Below, in pieces: positions 21,042 to 31,763 of a stretch of 64,000 nt of DNA. The number at the start of each line of letters is the position of its first letter. The first letter of the stretch is position 1. The translations under genes and the position numbers were made by a program. Under the pieces are notes generated by a model, which was not told the DNA's origin, searched no databases, and saw nothing but the letters and a program-made list of their open reading frames with translations. The stretch spans positions 213,031 through 277,030 of the forward strand of contig KV419430.1 in assembly GCA_001630475.1 (NCBI GenBank). The letters are read 5' to 3'. This stretch comes from Sistotremastrum niveocremeum HHB9708. Its lineage: Eukaryota > Basidiomycota > Agaricomycetes > Sistotremastrales > Sistotremastraceae.

Positions 21042-24000
21042 ATGGGCACCTCTCTCTGCACCTGTAGTATCTGCGCTACTGGGACAGTCATTGACCCAGC
21101 GACGGGTTTACTCGTCTCCGGAGCCTTGGTCTCAGCGAATATCAAGAAGGCTCATCGTGAAGCCGATTCTACAACATCTCCGAGCCCCCCGCTGCTTGAG
21201 AAAAATAAAGCTGAGCTTCGGCATCTCTCCACCCCGCCACCACGCATTCGGAACCCTGTCGGAACTCCGGAACCACCTCTAAGCCCTGCTACAGGTGACC
21301 CGTCTTTCATCTAACGAATCAGTTCGTCCACTGAACCATTGATAGATCTCAAATCCCCGACCAGATTGAAGCGCGATGCAAATGCCAGGGTTGATCCTCC
21401 CTCGGTAATCTTGGCTCGCGAGATTGAAAGCCTTATCACCTCTTTCCAATCACCGGCGCATCTCATATTCTCGAAAACACCCCAGAGCGACGTTGAATAC
21501 TCTCCTTCGAGCCTACACGGCCGAGTCAATCATGGACCCTGTTGTCTCAATCCAACAGCACCGGAGAACGCAGCTCTCCTCAATCTGGAATCCGCACTCT
21601 TCCGGATTCGTGGACAAGCAGAAAGTCTGGGTGTCAGAGCTTCGGCAACGAAGAAAACTCCCTATAGCGCAATCAAAAGTTGCGTAGACGGCCACCTTAA
21701 GCAAATCGATAAGCTCAAACGTCGGGAATGGAAACGGCAGCGGCGGTCCTTGCCAGACCCTGCCATTACTGATAATGCCAACTCTTTGCGTAAGCGATTT
21801 CGTTCAGACCTCTCTCAGTTGTTGATTATGTTGCAGGACGATATCTTGACAATGTCAATAGTGACTATGGTCTCCCTCTCCTTCCACTGGTGTGCGTTGT
21901 ATTTCTGGCAGCGCTACACATACTTTGTAGCCTTTCGCTCAGAGATATGGGTTTTATCCAATCTTTGTTCGAATGGATCATTGCGATACTCCTCCCTCAC
22001 CTCAGTACAACCCCCACCTCCTGGATCCATTGGCTACGAAGTCCTGCCCCCAATCCTCGCAAGATATACCGTCTACTCGATTTGCTCCCGGAAACCCGTA
22101 CATACATCTGTTGCCCAAAATGTTTTGCCTGCTACCCAGAAGATACGTCTGAGCGATGCTGTACCTTCAGAACGGCTCGCCATTCACCCTCCTGCGGTAC
22201 CCCCCTATTCAAGACGAAGCATCCTGACCGTCCTATTCGCAAATATGTGCATCAAGACCTGTCTCATTGGCTGGCACGGCTGCTCGCACGTCCAGATATG
22301 GAAGCGATCATGGACGCACGAACCCGTCGTGTCATGGAGGATCGTCCGACCGAGATGCAGGATATTTGGGATGGAGACGTCTTTCGTAACTTCAAGGACG
22401 ATGATGGCTCTCTCTTCTTCGTCGAGGGCAACGAGGGACGATATGCGTTCAGTTTGAACGTGGACGGGTTCAATCCAGAGGGCAATCGTCACGGAGGCCG
22501 CTCTGCCTCCGTCGAAGCCATATATATGGTCTGCCCCAATCTTCCCCCCTCCCTCCGCTACAAAGTGGAAAACGTATATGTCGCTGGTTTAGTTCCCGGT
22601 CCAAACAAACCGTCCAAGGCTCAGATAAATCGCATTCTCAAGCATCTGGTAGACGATCTCGAAGTCCTCTGGAAAGAGGGAGTTACCATTCCTACACCGA
22701 AATCACCTCATGGCAGAAAAATTCGAGCAGCACTCGTCCCTCTCGTGTGCGATCTCCCCGCTTCCAATGATGTGGCCGGCTTTCGGAATCATAATGCGAC
22801 TATGGCATGCCCCTATTGCTGGGTCACGAAACACGAACTCGGAGAACCGGATCTCACCTTTCCCCCGAGGCTCTCATCTGTTCATCGAGAATGCGCAGAA
22901 GAATGGAAGAATGCCGAAACAGAATCTGAAATGGATAGGCTCGAGCAGGAGAAGGGTGCGCGATGGTCCGAGCTACTTCGGCTCCGATACTGGAATCCTA
23001 TCCAGTTCAAAGTCATAGACTCCATGCATATGATCAGTGCTTTGTACGAGAGACACTGTCGTCATGTTCTTGGAATGAGCGCAACAGCAGCCGATGGCGA
23101 TGGGAACACCGAGAAACCGCCAAAGGTTCGGGATCCTAAAAAGCGACAAGAATATGCCGAACTCATCGCGAAGAAGAAATCCTCTGTTCTCATTCGGCTA
23201 CCCCTCAGCGTTCTACGGAGTCTCTGTGCGGAACGAGGTTTGCCGTGGGGCGGAAGAGCAAGAGCTCCCTTTGTGACATCGTTATTGGTCTGGGTTAGTT
23301 TAGCCGTTATTCAGATTCTGTCTAGTCACTAATAATATTCCTTTCTTTCTCAGTCCGATGCCAATAATGGCACAGACTTGCGCCTAAGTAAAGCTGACAA
23401 CGCTTTCTCAAGAAAAGTGCTCCGAGCACGCTGGGGTTTGGATTGGCCACTTGACGAGGGTTTCGACCGACAGAAATACTTGATGACGTTCCACCGCGAT
23501 GTTCTGAAGGCTCTCTGTGAAGAAGTTAAAGTGAAGGTGCCGGCCAAGGCCACTAAGACAGTCCTGACTGCAGCCTTGGTGGATTATGTAAGCACTCCAA
23601 GTAGCCTATGAACGATGTTAGAATGCTGATCAGCCGCGACTGACCTTTAGCATGCCAGGCAGCCGCCTCAGAATACAGAATGGTCCGAAGAGCAAGTTGC
23701 CATGCATCATCCATCTCCGTATCGTCTGCTAAAAAAGCTTGGTTTGGAGCGATGTCGGGCAATCTGCCTGGCCAACAACCTCTCGTCTGAAGGCACGCTC
23801 GACCAGGTTATTAAGAGAATCGAAGAGGAGGTCCGTGTGCTGCTTCTACAATTGACTGCTCCTCGCTCACATTAGCCTAGCGTTACCGACCAACCGAACG
23901 ATCACTCGGCATTGCGGACGATGTCGAGAATACCACGAATGCTCCAAATCCACCATTATCTCCTGAAGATATACTGTGGGAAGATGAACAGCTCCTTTCG

Positions 24001-25711
24001 GCTCCTGGAACATCACAAAAGGAATTGAAAGCCCTCGGAGTAGACCGTCTACAAGCTCTGTGCAAGTGTAAGAAGCTGGTCAGTCCCGACGATGAAGCCA
24101 GTCTCCTGAAGGTACTCATGAATTGGGTGTGTGCATTTTACTCCATCTTTGTGTCAATCCTTACCCCTGCCCACAGAGACGTGAAGTAGTACATTCAGTC
24201 GTCCTCGGCCGGAAAACTCTCAGTGCCATCTGGTCCGATAACGAAACGATTACTACACCATCTTGGATCGGTCGGGCGCCACATCAAGCTGGTACGGCCG
24301 CCGCTGGAACTTTGAAAGCTGACGAATGGAGGAATTTCGTCACCATTACGCTGGTTTTCTCACTTATCAAGGGATGGCGGAACCACGGCGGTCGTTATCC
24401 CGCTATTCTGACCAATCTCATGCACTTGGTCTCCGTTGGAGAATATGCGACTTTACGACAGATCAATTCAGCGACCATCGCGGCATATGAGGGACACATC
24501 AAAGAATATCTCGCCAGTCATGGGGAGCTTTTCCTAGATAAAGTCTTTTCCATCTATCAACACCTCGCGCTCCATTTTGGAACCCTCCTACGAGCTTTTG
24601 GACCCGTTCATGCGTGGCGCGCATATCCATTCGAACGATATAACGGCATAATGCACACGATCAATACAAACTCGAAAATCGGTATTGTTCCCTCGATCTC
24701 GTTTCTCAATCGCCTTTTAACTCAAATATGATCCACAGAAGAAATAGGGGCGACGTATTTGCGGTACTTCTGCATGCGCAGTAATCTCACCGCGATATTC
24801 GATCGCCTGGGCAAGACCGTGCCGGATACACTGAAGAAGGTACAAGAGGGTATTGAGCGTTTCTTCAGACCGACAACCCGTGGGACGCTTCTCAGCGACC
24901 TATATGATGACTTCATTAGCCCTGAACTAGCCGAAGCGAACGCCGAAAAGCTCTCGCACCCGAAACGACGACCCCAACATCTATCTCCCGAACACTTCCA
25001 ATCATTACTGAACCATCTCAACAAAGCACACCAGACTGAAAAACCATTTGTAGCAACTTACTCGGCCAATCCACCATCGATACTGGTCGAGAACGAGGTC
25101 CAAAAATTCGATTCTCTCGAATTTCATGGCGTCAAGCTCCACACTCACTCTAGTTCCGTTCGCGATTGTACCGTTTTATTCCGGAAATCAGATTCTTACG
25201 TTGCGGGGCGCATTCAAATGCTATTCACGCATACTGTCCCTCTTCCCAAAACCTCTGTGGCGGCCATGAATCTGACTGAGCAGTATGCTGTCATTTCCCC
25301 TTTCCAGTGCCTCTCGAGCGAAGACATCTGCTATGATCGTTATCGCTCCTATGGACCCTTTGCCGGATCGATTTATCACGACAGATTTGAGGAGTCTGAG
25401 ATTGTGATTCCAATCACGGACGTGGTATGTCACTGTGCCCATGCACCAGTTAGCCTGGATTGCCTTTGCTCGCAACACGAAAGCGGCAGTGACACACCAG
25501 CTGAAGCATCGGGAACTTCAATCCCAAACCCGAGGCATCTCCAACTACTCCCAGAGCAAACCAAGCCTGTCGGAATTTCCCGGGACTTGCGATGGATCTT
25601 GCCTCTCGATAGAGTGAGTCATACATTCAGTTCGCCGTTAGCCAGGGAATAACAATTTCACAGAATGGCATCACACACAGGAATCCACCCATCCCTTCGG
25701 CTGACGCTTAG
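21042..25711 (+). mobile_element. CACTA/Plavaka-type DNA transposon (tnp2 class), core
   Basis: Defined only by its transposase gene; the terminal inverted repeats and target-site duplication were not found, so the true element is larger. The coding region is uninterrupted in the spliced model, so the copy may be recent. It lies in the 24-kb accessory segment between the 794-bp inverted repeats. Confidence 0.75.
21042..25711 (+). CDS. tnp2-family transposase with SAP-like repeats
   Basis: Nine exons: 21042-21294, 21346-21889, 21931-23293, 23354-23587, 23651-23830, 23881-24126, 24177-24681, 24739-25613 and 25664-25711, about 1415 aa with all phases matching. The N-terminus has a CTCSICATG Cys motif typical of these transposases. 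The tnp2 catalytic region follows: YICCPKCFACYP, CGTPLFKTKHP, SLNVDGFNP, PLVCDLPASNDVAGF, CPYCWVTKHE, IDSMHMISALYERH. The region after it holds four short helix pairs resembling SAP DNA-binding motifs, spread over exons 3-6. The C-terminal part includes AFGPVHAWRAYPFERYNG, a hallmark block, and an acidic tail. Presumed role: cut-and-paste of its own element. No stop or frameshift seen. The last exon is an alternative to reading on to a stop at 25652. Confidence 0.82.
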
Positions 25712-26868
25712 CATCGCTCGCGTTCCAACTTGCAGACCACCCCCATTCTCTCCCAGCCCATGTATTATTCCTGAGAATCCGCTATAAGGACAATGCAATT
25801 TCCGATTCAGGGCATGCATTCACATTTCTACCGATATAGTAACAGTCCGTGTAGCGTCACATATGAGTTTGGATGTCAATGATCAGTCTTTTTGGAATAT
25901 CATGTTTTTGCTGGCATATCTAAAGTGTGCCAGTGATTGAGTGAATCTACGAACGCACCTCGGCACTTCTCAGTTAAATTTAAAGCAAGGCTACGGGAGC
26001 CTCACGATTACGTCACCACGCGCGCCTATCTTCAACGCGATCACGTTCATCTCGCCTTCATCTGCTATACGATGCTGACTGGATCCTGCCTTATCTCATC
26101 CACCAATTCCAGCTCTTTTACTCAGTCACGCTCGATGACAATCCTCTAGAACGTCGCGATAGCCTCGTGTCACCTGGAATCGCAGCGTATCGACGGTGCC
26201 GAAGGGGCTCCGGCGGAAACATGCCTGTACAACGAGGCTGGTGGTCGTTAAGAATTAGGAGAGAAGCTGAGGACAAGGTTAGAGTTGTCAGGGAATTGAA
26301 GGAATTGGATAGGCATGAGACATGAGGCCCAGAAGTATGGCACGACACATCGTACGCTCGATTGTGTCTCCAAATCGGCTCTATTTCGTATATAAAGCAA
26401 GCTATCGAGGTACCTAACATATCATATCATTGTATCCCCCATTCCACGCTAACCATACGATTCCCCAATCCAACTCTCTTCACGTTCTACCACGTCCCTT
26501 CGTCCGATTCTTCCGCTTCACCTTCCTCGACTCAATCGGTCTTGTCCCTCTCCACTCCGACTCTAGTCTCAATACTGTCGACTTAGGGTCCCTACAGTCC
26601 GAGTCTACTATACGAGGGTATACCAAGAAGGCGAAATCGTACATGTACAACGAGCACTTACGGGATATATCTAATCATGTGCTTGAACATGCGGGATGTA
26701 CCTCATCTGACTGATGTCCCTTAACACCGCCACGCTGAGCTATGGTCGCCTCCTTGCGATGCCTTCGCGCATCGACAGTCTCTTGAAGTATGAGAACCAT
26801 GGTCCGGGCAACAGCACCTCAAAACCCTCATTGCACTACCTAGGCGACGTAGTACCTAACAGAAGTTT
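25712..26868. other. 3' flank of transposon; no gene supported
   Basis: An open frame at 26430-26714 (+) contains SLQSESTIRGYTKKAKSYMY, which looks coding, but I could not place it in a gene model. The right terminus of the transposon should lie in this stretch but no terminal repeat was recognised. Confidence 0.3.
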
Positions 26869-28560
26869 TTACGTGAATTCTCCTCCCACGTTTCTCAACG
26901 CTTCCCACATCAACTGCGAAAGAGAGTCTTCCGTCCCAACCGACTGGTCAATCAAGACAAAATCGTTATCAAGAACTGTCGAATGCAGGGATCCAGGCTC
27001 GACGCCCGATCCGGGAGCTGGAGTGGGTGCAGGAAATTCCCGGGGAAGCCCTTGGGCATGAAGACGCTCGTAGAGTGTCAGAGGCATCTCTAATCGCACA
27101 CATCCCAGCTCTGATCCCCACGATAACCGAATATCATGCCCGCCTGCGGTGGAACCCACACTCAGGCTATCTCGACCGCTCGATTGAGCAGATCCCGCAT
27201 GCGTAAGACCAGAAAACTCTGACTCCGAGGGATCGCAAGCTTCAGAAGCGACATTCTGGGGGGCCCATTCGAATGGTGGCAAAAGGTGAGTCGTGAGGTG
27301 GGCACTATGATGCCGATCTACACTATCCGCGACCGCAGGACTTTGGAGAGGATCAGAGATCCAAGAATCTTCAGTCGGTATATCTTCAAGATTATATTTC
27401 GACGAGCTCGGTTCCCCTTGGATCTCGCTCATGTCTGATGCGCTGAGCGAATCCTGTAGGTTCCTATTCTCCACTTCTGGTCGATTTCCGACAAGCGTCA
27501 ACCAATTTGAAAGACCCAAGCTGCTGTCGGGACTGGTCGCTGCCGGTGAAAATTCCAGTTCAGAACCGGAGGAGGTGTCGAATTCAGTGGGAAGGGGTGT
27601 GAAAGTCCGACTAGCGCTTGCATCTTCAGTTTGAGACGCCGGAGACATAGCTCGGATTAATCCAAAGCCAGTCAACTCGTTCAAGGGCATAACGGTGAGC
27701 GTCTCAGAATGTCGTCGTGGGGTATGAGAGCGTGGTAGATTTCGAGGCGAAGCCTGAAGCGAGGAATGACGAGAATGACGGCGACCAATGTTTGTTGGTT
27801 CCTCTAGCATGAACACCGGCTGCCAAGCATTGACGTCGACTTGTTTTAATCGACATAGTATCAGAGTATCCATGCTCAGTGATTCATTCAGCGTCCTTCC
27901 TTTTGCGCGTTGCACTGACTCGCTCTAAAAAGACTCAGCGTCTCGAAGCGCATGTATGGATGAATTGACTCTCTCACCTCAAGGAGCTGCTCAGTGATGC
28001 CATACATCTGCCAGAACACATAATCGACGTGACAATCTTTCAGATTGATCATGAACTTCTCGTGAACGACACCTGGCCACTGTGTGGATAAGTCAGTGAG
28101 TTATCACTCGTTTCCATGCTGAATGCCTACCCCAAACCGGATCTCCGTGGCGCAATCCGACCAATGCGCTCCTTTCAAAGACACTGGATGTCGAGACCGA
28201 TCCAATATGTCGTTATCCCTATCCCATGCTCCGAAACAGACTCCCTCCTCTCGACGGGACAGTCGCTCATTCCGTTTTCTTCGAAAGATCACCGCAACCC
28301 TCCAGGTGTCTGGCTGTTTGCCAAGGAACAGAGCCTCCAGGTCCACCACCGAATATCCAGGACAAGCGATTGATTTTGATACCGCTTTTGTGGCCCAACG
28401 TGCTTTCTTCATATTCCACGTACGGCAGATCTCTGGTGATGTTCAAACTAGAGAAAATCTCAGAGGCACTGAGTAGCGTTGACTGGTGGTCTGATCGTCG
28501 ACAATCGATAACCTGGACCCACACCTTGCTTATCTTTTCGCTCTCCGCCGGCCGATAGTG
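26869..28560 (-). CDS. Ser-rich hypothetical protein, 5' end unresolved
   Basis: The large 3' exon (about 27918-26869) codes for some 350 disordered residues, rich in Ser, Pro, Glu and Asp, with a moderately hydrophobic C-terminus (NDFVLIDQSVGTEDSLSQLM). Upstream exons, joined through GTGAGA, GTAGGC and GTACGT donors, encode a more folded-looking part: HYRPAESEKISKVWVQVIDC, CPGYSVVDLEALFLGKQPD, EGVCFGAWDRDND, VHEKFMINLKDCHVDYVFWQ. The start codon lies upstream of about 28560 and was not fixed; the region to 28730 contains competing frames. Domain not recognised. It is divergent from the NPL-domain gene at 28875. Confidence 0.5.
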
Positions 28561-28874
28561 TCCCAAAGAAGATGATGCTGCTAGCGTGCGTGATTTCCAC
28601 CCAAAAAGGATTCCGCCTATTCGGAAAGCTGACTCACCCATCAGAAATACCGCCTCATTCGGTCAAACCTTGTCGCGTGCGACCCACCCCAAGCCGGCTC
28701 CCCTTTCTCAATCAGAGCATGCATTCCTCCATGGCTCGCAGCAACCCAATGTGTCGTCTTTCAGCACCCTGCAAACACCTCGTGCCTCCTATGAGATCTA
28801 TGAGACCACCGGTATAAAACCAGAGTGCGGCTACTCGATCTTTCCACACCAGCTTAGTCTGCTCTAAGTTCACG

Positions 28875-29961
28875 ATGTTGCCCAGTCTCGCTCCATGGTG
28901 TCTCGAAGTCTCTGTCGGCGAACCCATTGAAGTCGTTCCGGAGGGTGATCTATGCATCACAAATGCATGTATCAAGGATCTAACCTCCGAAGCTTACGCA
29001 ACACTCTATATGAAGATCGAAACTCCAATGGCAGCCAGACCTAGCCAAACGCAGGCCGATGAGACAGCTCAGATCGTTCCTCTGTGCTGGCTTCGCCCGT
29101 CCTCGGTAAGCTCAAAAGTTTTCGCCTCGCATTCGCTCATTCCCCTTCGTACAGTTGATGAGCGTCACCTTGAACGTTGTTCTGTCTCAAGATGATTCTG
29201 TTCAATTCTTCGTGAAGACAAACTCCGAAGATCAAATATCCAAGTCCGTCTTTCTGAACCGAGTCTCACAGTGTTCCTACCACAGTTATTTACAGCACGA
29301 TTTCGTTATTTGGATATTACTTCGATGCTCCTATGTAGGTCTTGCTACGTCTCGACCTGGGTGCATATTCGTCTAACTTCAATTTGTCCAGGACTCCTCC
29401 TTATGAAGGCCCACGAACCCCAGTTCAGGGCGGCTTCCTGCTCAAAAATGCGAACAATTCCGCTCCTGCGCCAGGTACGTCACAGCCAGGCTCGAGGATT
29501 TTTTATTGAAGCATACTCCCAGTTAAATCTCCGCGGACGCGCCGACGAAGTCCTTCTTCTTCCTCATCCCCTTCGCCTAAGCGCCGTCTCATAGGCGAGA
29601 AGGTCTGTGGACTGGGTATTAGTCGTCTATCACTCATTGATGTCTCATTCGTTAGATTGATCCTTCTCGCAAGCCCAGGGATGGGATGACCTCCCAAAAG
29701 CGGGAGCGGTCTGCGTCAATTGTTGAGATCAAAAATCCTGGCAATTCGACCGATCAGCACAGCCTCGGTAGCCCTCTCGTGATCGTAAAGAAAGAGCCTG
29801 GGGACATTGAAGTGAGCTCCACCACAGATGAATCGTAGGTTTCATTCCTATCTTTGATATTGGTGCTCTAATTCCCTTCCAGTACAGACGGTACGGATTC
29901 CACTGAAGAAGTCGAGGGGAACTATATAAACGCTGATACCTCGACTAGCGAATCTGATTGA
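28875..29961 (+). CDS. Nucleoplasmin-like (NPL) domain protein, likely nuclear
   Basis: Exons 28875-29105, 29155-29243, 29272-29334, 29392-29474, 29523-29602, 29656-29834 and 29883-29961; 267 aa. Residues 5-110 match the NPL fold found at the N-terminus of fungal FKBP39-type proteins: WCLEVSVGEP at the start, DLCITNACIKD, a TLYMKIE strand, a strand with LNVVLSQDDSVQFFVK, and a closing ISLFGYYFDAP. The rest is disordered: an RTRRRSPSSSSSPSPKRR segment, a VKKEPGD sumoylation-type motif and an acidic Ser/Thr tail (TSTSESD). No FKBP isomerase domain follows. NPL proteins are histone-binding chaperones; that role is inferred. One intron would be only 28 nt (29244-29271), so this junction needs transcript support. 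Confidence 0.72.
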
Positions 29962-30969
29962 AGGGGAGCTTTAAGAGATCTCATTCTCTCTGTCTGTGCT
30001 CTGGGATTGATCTTGTGTGATCGCAAGCGGAATTATGCATTCTATGCCTTTCAGATGCCCCCCTACTATCCCACATCGGGTTACATACGAGTTGTAATCA
30101 CAGTATCTCGAATGTCATTCGTATTGGGCATATAAATATACATACATACATGAAGTCCAAGTGAATTAGATAGTGTCCTGTCCACCGTACTTCTTCTCTT
30201 CCACCTAGCACGCGCAGGTACGACAGAACATCTGGAATCTTCATTCTCCGGTGTGGGCATCACTGCTTACTCCCTTGTATTTCTGAAGCGCGCGCATTGA
30301 AGCTTGAAGCGCCATATTTTGCCATAATCTCATCCAATTTCATCTCGTCCGGAAGCCAGAGAAGAAGCCGGAGAAGTGAGCTTAAGGGTCCAGAAGAGTG
30401 GGACGAAGACGAACTGCGTTAAGCAATGAGAGCTGACAGCGATAAAACGATATTGTGTAGCGTATAAAAGACAAGACAATGATGCATCCTGGAGCTCAAT
30501 GTCTCGACAATGAAAACCGATATCAAGATTATCCCGTTCTGAGAAACCATGATATGACGCACCATGGAGTAATGTCACCTCCTATGCCTCTGCATCGTAT
30601 CCCCGTATTGCATCGTATTCCATCACTGCTAACCCTTGCCCATCATGAGGAACACTCTTCAACACTTTTGTTCAATACCAGCCTCCTCCCTCGTGACACG
30701 CCTCGCCGAATTGGATGGATGAAGATGGATTTTGTTGTCAGCGTTGGTTCACGTGAGCCTTAAGGGTGTCTTGCACGTTATTCGGTGGTCGAGAATGGCC
30801 ACATATGGTAGACCAGGTTCACCGGGACGACGGTTGAAATAGGCGCTCACAGCTCGACGTATCGTGTGGTTTCCGTACCCTAGGCCACTAAGAATCATAG
30901 AGCTGAGCACTTCACGTCGTGACTGCATACAAAGAACTGACCGCAGAAATGAAGACGCCGATCCTGCTC
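29962..30969. other. Intergenic; no gene supported
   Basis: Contains the 3' flank of the NPL gene and AT-rich sequence around 30080-30160. Short frames on both strands show no domains. The right 794-bp repeat begins at 30970. Confidence 0.35.
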
Positions 30970-31763
30970 CATGGAATGTTCACTCCAGTTTCCGTAGTGT
31001 GGAATCTGAAATACGGCTCCCGCAATCCGGAATCTTCATTCCGGACAATATTCCCGCCAGGAAAAACACGACTAGTCCTTGGTAGATTGCTTTGAGAACA
31101 GCGCCGTGAAAAATCCAAAAAGTCCCTAGATTCTACTGGTTAGCTTAGCTTGGGAATTGCTCCGACAATCTCATCTTAAAGACGGGGGGAATTTTGAGGG
31201 AATTTGGCTGGGAATATGGGGGGATTTAGTCCACTAGTACCGTTGAGACGCCTCGGGAGTGAGCTGATCATATCACCGAAAAGCCCAAGCGTTTCTTCAT
31301 CCTTTACTCGCGGGGATTGGTGTCAGTATTTTCCACGGGAACGTGGCAAAGAATATAATCGCACCTCTCGAGTTGCTCCTGGAGGGAATTCGCCGGGCTT
31401 CGCGCTCAAGTTCGCCCGATGATCCCCGCGATAGACGCCAGAGATGACGCGTCCTGATCCCGGTCCCTTTCGCGGCTCGAATATTCATTGTGTGCCTGGA
31501 TCGTCTTACCGAGAATCCACCTGCATATCTCGGGTGATTCCCCCTGCGCCTCCGGTAGAATTATGTGAATATCGCACTTGGAATTCACGGCGCTTCATCT
31601 GGGATTCTCATACATTATCTCGTCTTTATCACAACCAGAATATCTGAGATTTAGTCATCTATTCTCTCCTCTATTCCAAGTGCGACAAGCCTGCCCTAAA
31701 GTTACTATAACCCAGCATATTCCCCTCCTAAACTTTTGGGATTTTTGTCCAGGGCACGCTGTG
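30970..31763. repeat. 794-bp inverted repeat, right copy
   Basis: Reverse complement of 6244-7037. Its boundaries are sharp: 30969 and 31764 no longer match. The flanks do not show the TA dinucleotides seen at the left copy, so one copy may have arisen by rearrangement, not by a clean insertion. Confidence 0.85.

Noticed and set aside
21042-25711. KDZ/Kyakuja-type transposase
   Set aside because: The Cys-rich CPKCF...CGTPLF block, CDLPASNDVAGF and HAWRAYPFERYNG elements fit the tnp2/CACTA (Plavaka) class better than KDZ.
31204-31422. Identical 72-codon frames in both 794-bp repeats, suggestive of an element-encoded protein
   Set aside because: The identity comes from the DNA repeat. The sequence has no transposase, integrase or zinc-binding signature, and it competes with overlapping frames on both strands.
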